Assembly (NCBI GenBank): GCA_019240175.1
Contig: JAFAYS010000456.1
Coordinates: forward strand, 1-7,679
Direction of reading: 5' to 3'
Length of the DNA stretch: 7,679 bases
From: Chloroflexota bacterium
GTDB lineage: Bacteria; Chloroflexota; Chloroflexia; Chloroflexales; Kallotenuaceae
The position numbers and the translations under genes are program-made. Below, in pieces: positions 1 to 5,400 of the stretch. Numbering within the stretch: the stretch's first letter is position 1; the number at the start of each line of letters is the position of its first letter. The notes under the pieces were generated by a model. It had not been told where the DNA came from. It searched no databases and saw nothing but the letters and a program-made list of their open reading frames with translations.

Positions 1-1
1 T

Positions 2-226
2 GTGCTGCAAAACACGCCGATGCCCGCGCTCCAATTGCCGGACGTGACGCTCAGCCTGTACGAGATCGACGGCGGCAGCGCCGACTACGACCTCAAGCTG
101 GAGCTGGTCGAGGCCGAGGGCGAGCTGTTCGCCTCCTTGCAGTACAACACCGATCTCTTCGAGGCCGCGACGATCGAGCGCCTGCACCAGCATTTCGAGA
201 TCGCGCTGCGCCGTTTGCTGGCCGCG
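2..226 (+). other. C-terminal end of a condensation domain
   Basis: The first about 75 residues match the last part of an NRPS C domain. They begin in the L-Q-N-T-P-M-P segment that follows core motif C7 and continue through Y-N-T-D-L-F-E-A-A-T-I-E-R-L, the usual closing helix region. The linker L-T-E-A-E-R-A-L-L-D-E-W-N (residues 86-98) then leads into the A domain. The catalytic HHxxxDG motif lies upstream of the window, so activity and subtype cannot be judged. The same segment in gene 2 (3491-3715) is clearly homologous, but it carries an extra loop that is absent here. Confidence 0.9.
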
Positions 227-2251
227 CCCGAGCGACGTTTGGCGGATTTGACGCTGCTGACCGAGGCCGAGCGCGCGCTGCTCGACGAGTGGAATGCCAC
301 GACGCGCAGCTATCCAACCTCGGCCAGCGTGCATGGACTTTTCGAGCAGCAGGCCGCGCGCACGCCCGACGCGATCGCCGTGGTCTTTGAAGCTCAGCGA
401 CTGAGCTATCGTGAGCTGAACACACGCGCGAATCAGCTGGCGCGGCATCTTCAGCAGCGCGGCGTCGCCCAGAGGGCACCCGCCGAAGCCCACGTCGCGA
501 TCTGCCTCGATCGCTCGATCGAGATGGTTGTCGGGCTGCTCGGCATTCTCAAAGCCGGTGCGGCCTACCTACCCCTCGATCCAAACTATCCTCACGCGCG
601 CCTCGCCTGGATGCTGGCCGACGCACAGCCGGCGCTGGTGCTCACGCAGCAAGCGATCGCCGCCACGCTGCCGACCGAAGCCGAGATCGTGTGTCTCGAC
701 GCAGACTGGCCGCAGATCGCGATGCTCGACGGCGACAATCTCCCCGACAGCACCAGCGACGACTCGGCGATCTATGCGATCTACACCTCGGGCTCGACCG
801 GCCAGCCCAAAGGCGCGATCAACACGCACGGCGGCGTGCGCAACCGGCTGCTGTGGATGCAGGAAACCTACGATCTAACCGCCGCCGATCGTGTGCTGCA
901 AAAAACGCCCTTCACCTTTGATGTGTCGGTTTGGGAGTTTTTCTGGCCGCTGATCACCGGCGCGCAGCTGATCGTCGCGCGACCTGAGGGCCACAAAGAC
1001 AACGGCTACCTCGTGGATCTGATCGAGCGCGAAGGCATCACCACGCTGCATTTCGTGCCGTCGATGCTGAGCTTGTTTTTGGCCGAGCCGGATCTCCATC
1101 GCTGCCACAGTCTGCGGCGCGTGATCTGTAGCGGCGAGGCGCTGCCGGCCCAGCTTGCGGCGCGCTTCTTTGAGCGTCTGAGCGCCGAGCTGCACAACCT
1201 GTACGGCCCGACCGAGGCGGCAGTCGATGTGACCGCCTGGTCCTGTGCGCCCGACGACAAGCGCCGCAGCGTGCCGATCGGGCATCCCGTGGCGAACACA
1301 CAGATCCAGATCCTGGACCGCCAGCTCAATCGTCTGCCGGTCGGCGTGCCCGGTGAGCTACACATCGGCGGCATACAGCTGGCGCGCGGCTATCTCAACC
1401 GCCCCGCGCTGACCGCCGAGCGCTTCATCCCCGATCCCTTCAGCCAAACTGGTGGATCGCGGCTGTATAAAACCGGCGATCTGGCGCGCTTCCAGCCCGA
1501 CGGCACAATCGAATACCTGGGGCGGATCGACCACCAGATCAAGCTGCGCGGCTTCCGGATTGAGCTGGGCGAGATCGAGGCTGCGCTCCGCGAGCACGAG
1601 GCGATTCGCGAGGCGCTGGTGCTGCTGCGCGAAGATCGGGCCGACGATCCGCGACTGGTAGCGTACGTAGTCGAGAACCGAGAACCAAGAACTAAGAACC
1701 TAGGGGATGAGAGCGAAGCTGGTTCTAGGTTCTTGGTTCTAGGTTCTCCGTTGCGCGAGTTCCTTGCGCAACGGCTGCCCGACTACATGATCCCAAGCGC
1801 GTTTGTGCCGCTTGACGCGCTGCCGCTCACGCCCAACGGCAAGATCGATCGGCGCGGGCTGCCCGCACCGGACGCAGAACAGCCCGATCGCAAGCAGGGC
1901 TTTGTCGCGCCACGCACGCCGACCGAAGAGGTGATCGCCACGCTGTGGGCCGAGGTGCTGGGCCTCAAGCAGGTCGGCGTCTTCGACAACTTCTTCGAGC
2001 TGGGCGGCCACTCGCTGCGCGCGATTCTGCTGCTCTCGCGGGTGCGCGAGGTTTTCCGCGTTTCGCTGCCGGTGCAAAGCATGTTCGAGGCGACAACGGT
2101 CGCCGCGCTGGCCGAGCTGCTGATCAACCACGAGGAGCAGCCCGGCAAGATCGACAAGATCGCGCGGCTGCTGCAGCGGATCAAGCAGGTCTCGCCTGAT
2201 GAGCTGGCGAAAAACCTTGAGCAGCGCCGCAAAGATGGCCAGCGAACATGA
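2..2251 (+). CDS. Non-ribosomal peptide synthetase, 3' part (C-term of C, A[Ser], PCP); 5' end outside window
   Basis: Multimodular NRPS subunit that activates an amino acid as its aminoacyl-AMP, loads it on a carrier protein and joins it to the upstream chain in the cytoplasm. Counting the codon at position 2 as residue 1, the 749 visible residues hold the end of a C domain (1-75), an A domain (111-620), a PCP (638-708, GGHSL with Ser671) and a charged tail (711-749) ending at TGA 2249-2251. The GTG at position 2 is not a start: it encodes the Val of a V-L-Q-N-T-P segment within the C domain, and gene 2 has the matching I-L-Q-N-A-P at 3491-3508. No epimerase, methyltransferase or thioesterase follows the PCP, so the chain should leave as an L-residue to the next protein. 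The next gene starts 54 bases downstream in the same frame and is surely co-transcribed. One oddity is the heptamer-repeat insert at 1673-1748. The NRPS assignment is certain; the product is unknown. Confidence 0.97.
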   Translation: MLQNTPMPALQLPDVTLSLYEIDGGSADYDLKLELVEAEGELFASLQYNTDLFEAATIERLHQHFEIALRRLLAAPERRLADLTLLTEAERALLDEWNATTRSYPTSASVHGLFEQQAARTPDAIAVVFEAQRLSYRELNTRANQLARHLQQRGVAQRAPAEAHVAICLDRSIEMVVGLLGILKAGAAYLPLDPNYPHARLAWMLADAQPALVLTQQAIAATLPTEAEIVCLDADWPQIAMLDGDNLPDSTSDDSAIYAIYTSGSTGQPKGAINTHGGVRNRLLWMQETYDLTAADRVLQKTPFTFDVSVWEFFWPLITGAQLIVARPEGHKDNGYLVDLIEREGITTLHFVPSMLSLFLAEPDLHRCHSLRRVICSGEALPAQLAARFFERLSAELHNLYGPTEAAVDVTAWSCAPDDKRRSVPIGHPVANTQIQILDRQLNRLPVGVPGELHIGGIQLARGYLNRPALTAERFIPDPFSQTGGSRLYKTGDLARFQPDGTIEYLGRIDHQIKLRGFRIELGEIEAALREHEAIREALVLLREDRADDPRLVAYVVENREPRTKNLGDESEAGSRFLVLGSPLREFLAQRLPDYMIPSAFVPLDALPLTPNGKIDRRGLPAPDAEQPDRKQGFVAPRTPTEEVIATLWAEVLGLKQVGVFDNFFELGGHSLRAILLLSRVREVFRVSLPVQSMFEATTVAALAELLINHEEQPGKIDKIARLLQRIKQVSPDELAKNLEQRRKDGQRT
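332..1861 (+). other. Adenylation domain, predicted L-serine specific
   Basis: All core motifs are present: A1 LSYREL (134-139), A2 LKAGAAYLPLDPNYP (183-197), A3 YTSGSTGQPKG (261-271), A4 FDVSVWEF (306-313), A5 NLYGPTE (399-405), A6 GELHIGGIQLARGY (451-464), A7 YKTGDLARF (489-497), A8 GRIDHQIKLRGFRIELGEIE (507-526), A9 LPDYMIPSAF (592-601) and A10 NGKIDRR with Lys614. I aligned by eye to GrsA numbering. The ten pocket residues are then Asp307, Val308, Trp311, His350, Ile375, Ser377, Leu400, Val408, Asp409 and Lys614, giving DVWHISLVDK. Known serine codes such as DVWHLSLIDK and DVWHFSLVDK differ at only one or two conservative positions, so serine is a firm prediction. The A8-A9 stretch is expanded by the repeat insert (residues about 558-583), which does not touch any core motif. 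Confidence 0.93.
1673..1748 (+). repeat. Translated inverted repeat of AGAACCN heptamers inside the A domain
   Basis: The left arm 1673-1700 and right arm 1721-1748 are each 28 bases. They match as reverse complements at 25 of 28 positions around a 20-base loop (1701-1720). In RNA one of the three differences becomes a G-U pair, so a long stable hairpin is expected. The left arm is four tandem 7-mers of the form AGAACCN, one of them AGAACTA. The right arm is four copies of GGTTCTN. The element is read through in frame and adds about 25 residues rich in Glu, Asn, Arg and Thr, then Leu, Val and Gly, between core motifs A8 and A9. A related element sits at the same protein position in gene 2 (5211-5293). 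Origin and mobility are unknown. It is not a terminator, since it is internal to the gene and has no T-tract. Confidence 0.93.
1913..2125 (+). other. Peptidyl carrier protein domain (module with serine A domain)
   Basis: Carrier domain that holds the serine as a thioester on phosphopantetheine. The motif D-N-F-F-E-L-G-G-H-S-L (residues 662-672) carries the attachment residue Ser671 (codon 2012-2014). It is preceded by T-P-T-E-E-V-I-A-T-L-W-A-E-V-L and followed by the helix with F-E-A-T-T-V-A-A-L-A-E-L-L, as in standard PCPs passing the chain to a C domain. It is complete and unremarkable. Confidence 0.95.
2132..2248 (+). other. C-terminal basic tail, probable docking element
   Basis: The 39 residues after the PCP are predicted mostly helical and strongly basic. 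From residue 714 to the end I count ten Lys/Arg against five Asp/Glu. The pattern K-I-A-R-L-L-Q-R-I-K-Q-V-S-P-D-E-L resembles the helical tails with an S-P-(E/D)-E segment seen on NRPS subunits that hand over to another protein. The next protein starts with an acidic helix, so a partner role between subunits is inferred. Binding itself cannot be shown from sequence. Confidence 0.6.
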
Positions 2252-2292
2252 GATACAACTATCCGCAAGCATACGTCGGCGGCAACCTATAA
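2248..2292 (+). other. 14-codon ORF overlapping the gene 1 stop (possible translational coupler)
   Basis: An ATG at 2248-2250 overlaps the TGA stop of gene 1 as ATGA. It opens a 14-codon frame (M-R-Y-N-Y-P-Q-A-Y-V-G-G-N-L) that stops at TAA 2290-2292, inside the AAAGGA ribosome binding site of gene 2. ATGA overlaps commonly allow re-initiation, and a ribosome finishing this frame would stop 13 bases before the next ATG. The peptide matches nothing I recognise and may be chance. I list it as a possible coupling frame, not as a protein gene. Confidence 0.2.
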
Positions 2293-2305
2293 AGGAACGA
2301 GCAAC
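2252..2305 (+). other. Intergenic gap between the two synthetase genes
   Basis: Fifty-four bases separate the stop of gene 1 from the ATG of gene 2. I see no promoter pair and no hairpin with a T-tract. The gap is also free of stops in the shared frame of both genes: the 18 codons after the TGA are all sense codons. The only functional site I can support is the ribosome binding site at its 3' end. Confidence 0.8.
2291..2296 (+). promoter_or_regulatory. Ribosome binding site AAAGGA for gene 2
   Basis: AAAGGA lies nine bases before the ATG at 2306, a normal Shine-Dalgarno spacing. It decides the start of gene 2, because no other candidate start nearby has such a site and the protein's acidic helix and C domain follow directly. 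Confidence 0.8.
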
Positions 2306-2437
2306 ATGAGTCTCGATGATCTCGGCGATAGCGCCGGATATTCCGACGAGCAACTAGAGCTGCTGGCCTATCTCATGGCCGAGGAAGGCCTGGACTCCGC
2401 GCCGCGCCGGACGATCCTGCCCCGCGAGCGCCACGAC
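2306..2437 (+). other. Acidic N-terminal region, probable docking helix
   Basis: Residues 1-30 contain nine Asp/Glu and no Lys/Arg, and include the likely helix D-E-Q-L-E-L-L-A-Y-L-M-A-E-E-G-L-D (14-30). A basic stretch P-R-R-T-I-L-P-R-E-R follows just before the C domain. Short helices of this kind at the N-terminus of NRPS subunits often receive the upstream protein. The opposite charge to the tail of gene 1 supports pairing, which remains an inference. Confidence 0.55.
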
Positions 2438-5400
2438 GACCCGCCGCTGTCGTTCGCGCAGGAGCGGTTGTGGTTCATCGATCGCTACGAGCCGGGCAAC
2501 CTCGCCTACACGGTGCCGCTGACCGTACGTCTCACCGGATCGCTGGATCGCGCGGCGCTACAGCGGGCACTCGACAGCGTGGTCCAGCGGCACGAGGCGC
2601 TGCGCACGACCTTTCCGATGGTCGGCGATCAGCCCGTGCAGCGCATCGCGCCGAGCCTGAGCATTCCGCTGCCGATGACCGAGCTTGAGCATCTGCCGCC
2701 GGCTGAGCGCGAGGCCGAGGCGCTGCGACAGGTGGAAGACGCCGTGCGCCAGCCCTTCGATCTCGTGAATGGGCCGCTGATCAAAGCGCGACTCTTTCGC
2801 ATCGGCGAGCGCGAGCACATCTTCTTCCTGAACATCCATCACATCATCTTCGACGGCTGGTCGATGGGCTTGTTCATCGACGAGGTGACCACGCTCTATG
2901 CGGCATATGTCACCGGCGCGGACATGGCGCTGCCCGAGCTGCCGATCCACTACGCCGACTTTACGCTCTGGCAGCGTGAGTGGCTCCAAGGCGACGTGCT
3001 GCGCCAGCAGCTCGACTACTGGCTTGAGCAGTTAAGCGGTCCGCTGCCGGTGCTGGATCTCCCCACCGATCGACCGCGTCCGCAGGTGCAAACCTCACGC
3101 GGTGCCGCCGAGCCGCTGGTGCTAGCGCCAGCGCTGGTCGCCGCGCTGACGCAGTTGAGCCAGGATGAGGACGCCACGCTCTTCATGACGCTGCTGGCCG
3201 CCTTCAATGTGCTGCTGGGGCGCTACTCCGCTCAGGACGACATCATCGTGGGCTCGCCGATCGCCAACCGCGATATGGTCGAGCTTGAAAACATGATGGG
3301 CTTTTTCGTCAACACGCTGCTGCTGCGCACGGATCTGTCGGGCAATCCGACGTTTCGCGAGCTGCTGCGCCGCGTGCAGCGCACCACGCTGTCGGCCTAC
3401 GGGCATCAAAACGTGCCCTTCGAGCAGCTGGTGGAGGCGCTGCGGCCCACGCGCGATCTCAGCCACACGCCGCTCTTTCAGGTCATGTTCATCCTGCAAA
3501 ATGCGCCGATGCCGGCCTACAATCTGCCGAATCTTACGCTGACGCCGGTGCAGTTCGAGGTTGGCACTGCCAAGTTCGATCTGCTGCTGGGCTTGTCTCA
3601 GCCGATCGCGGGCATCGATGATCCGGCGATCGTGGACGGCGGTCTGATCGGCTCGCTGGAATACAACAGCGATCTCTTCGACAGCGCAACGATCGGGCGC
3701 ATGCTGGCGCACTACGAGACGCTGCTTGAGCAGATCGTCGCCGATCCCGATCGACAGCTTGCCGAGCTGTCGCTGCTGCCCGCCGCCGAGCGCGCGCTGC
3801 TCCTCGAATCCTGGGCCGCGCCTGTCGATCTGCCGCCCGATTCGCTGTGTGCGCATCACTTGTTTGAGCGCAGCGCCGAGCGCAACCCCGAAGCTGTAGC
3901 CATCGTGGACGGGAACCGCGAGCTGAGCTATGGTGAGCTGAACCGCCGTGCCAATCAGCTGGCGCATCAGCTCACAGCGCTGGGCGTCGGCCCGGAAACG
4001 CGTGTTGGTCTGCTGGTCGAGCGATCGCAAGAGATGCTGGTCGGCTTGCTCGGTGTGTTGAAAGCGGGCGCGGCCTACGTACCACTCGATCCGGCCTATC
4101 CCCAGGAGCGGATCGCGCTGATGCTGCGTGATGCCGAGATCGGCGTGCTGCTCACGCAAGAACATCTGGCCGAGCGCGTGCCACAAGCGGCGATGCAGAT
4201 TGTGCGGCTGGATGCGGATTGGCGGCGGATCGCTCAGATACCGAGTCACAATCCGGACAGCGCAATCAGCGCCACCAATCTCGCCTATGTGATGTACACC
4301 TCGGGCTCGACCGGCACGCCCAAAGGCGTGATGATCCCGCATCAGTCGCTGGTGAATTATGTCCAGTCGGCGCAAGCGGCCTACGGAATCAACGCCGACG
4401 ATCGCATCCTGCAGTTCGCCTCGCTCAGCTTCGATACCAGCGCCGAGGAGATCTATCTGGCGCTGGCAAGCGGCGCGACGCTTTTGCTGCGCAACCAGGA
4501 CATGCTGGCGATTCCGTTGTTTCTCCAAACTTGCGCCGCGTGGCAGATCACCGCGCTGAGCCTGCCGACGGCCTACTGGCACGAGCTGGTTGCTCTAGCT
4601 GAGACTCAAGATCTGGCGCTGCCGCCGAGTTTAAGGTTGATGATTATCGGTGGTGAGCGCGCGCTGCCGGAGCGGCTGGCGCAATGGCGGCGCTGGACCA
4701 ACGATCGCGTGCGGCTGCTCAACACCTACGGCCCCACCGAAACCACGATCGTCGCGACCGCCTGGGATGCGCTGCACGACCCGAAAGATCCCGCTACCTT
4801 GCGCGAAGTGCCGATCGGGCGGGCGCTGGGCAACGTCCAGACCTATGTGCTGGGCGCGAATCTACAGCCGCAGCCGATCGGCGTGCCCGGCGAGCTCTAC
4901 ATCGGCGGGGCGAGCCTGGCGCGCGGCTACCATCAGCGCCCGGATCTGACCGCCGAGCGCTTCATCCCCAATCCTTTTAGCGATCAAATCGGATCGCGGC
5001 TCTACGCCACCGGCGACCGCGCGCGCTACCTGGCCGACGGCTCGCTCGAATTTCTTGGCCGCACCGACGAGCAGATCAAAATTCGCGGCTTTCGCGTGGA
5101 GCCAGGCGAGATCGCGGCGGCCTTGCGTCAGCATCCGTACGTGCGCGACGCGATCGTCGTCGCCCAGCGCGTTGGGCCGGGCGAGCAGCGGCTAGTGGCG
5201 TACGTAACGGAGAACCAAGAACCTAGAACCCAGAACCAAGGGGCTTCAGAACTAGGTTCTAGGACGCCCAAAGGGCACCCGGTTCTAGGTTCTGAACTGC
5301 GCGCCTTCCTCCGCGCTCAGCTTCCCGCGCATATGATCCCCGCCGCGTTCGTGGTGCTCGACGCGCTGCCGCTCACGCCCAGCGGCAAGATCGACCGGCG

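Noticed and set aside
2..4. GTG at the left edge as a translation start
   Set aside because: It encodes a residue inside the C domain; the homologous position in gene 2 is deep within the protein. The gene continues upstream of the window.
1673..1748. Inverted repeat as a transcription terminator
   Set aside because: It is inside a coding frame that continues for over 500 bases, has no T-tract after the stem, and its arms are AT-balanced heptamer arrays, not a GC-rich stem.
2288..2293. TATAAA as a -10 promoter element before gene 2
   Set aside because: It lies only 12 bases before the ATG, overlaps the ribosome binding site and has no -35 partner at normal spacing.
3122..4582. Long open frame on the minus strand (486 codons)
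   Set aside because: It lies wholly opposite the C and A domains of gene 2, has Gln/Arg/His-rich unrecognisable translation, and is explained by codon bias in GC-rich DNA. Other minus-strand frames (for example 1739-2353 and 6074-6865) are rejected for the same reason.
5211..5293. Repeat as a CRISPR array or an insertion sequence end
   Set aside because: The units are 7 bases with no spacers, and no transposase gene or target-site duplication is visible.
5211..5300. Possible frameshift caused by the second repeat
   Set aside because: Reading codon by codon from 5162 to 5340, the frame stays open and resumes the A9 motif LPAHMIPAAF without a shift.
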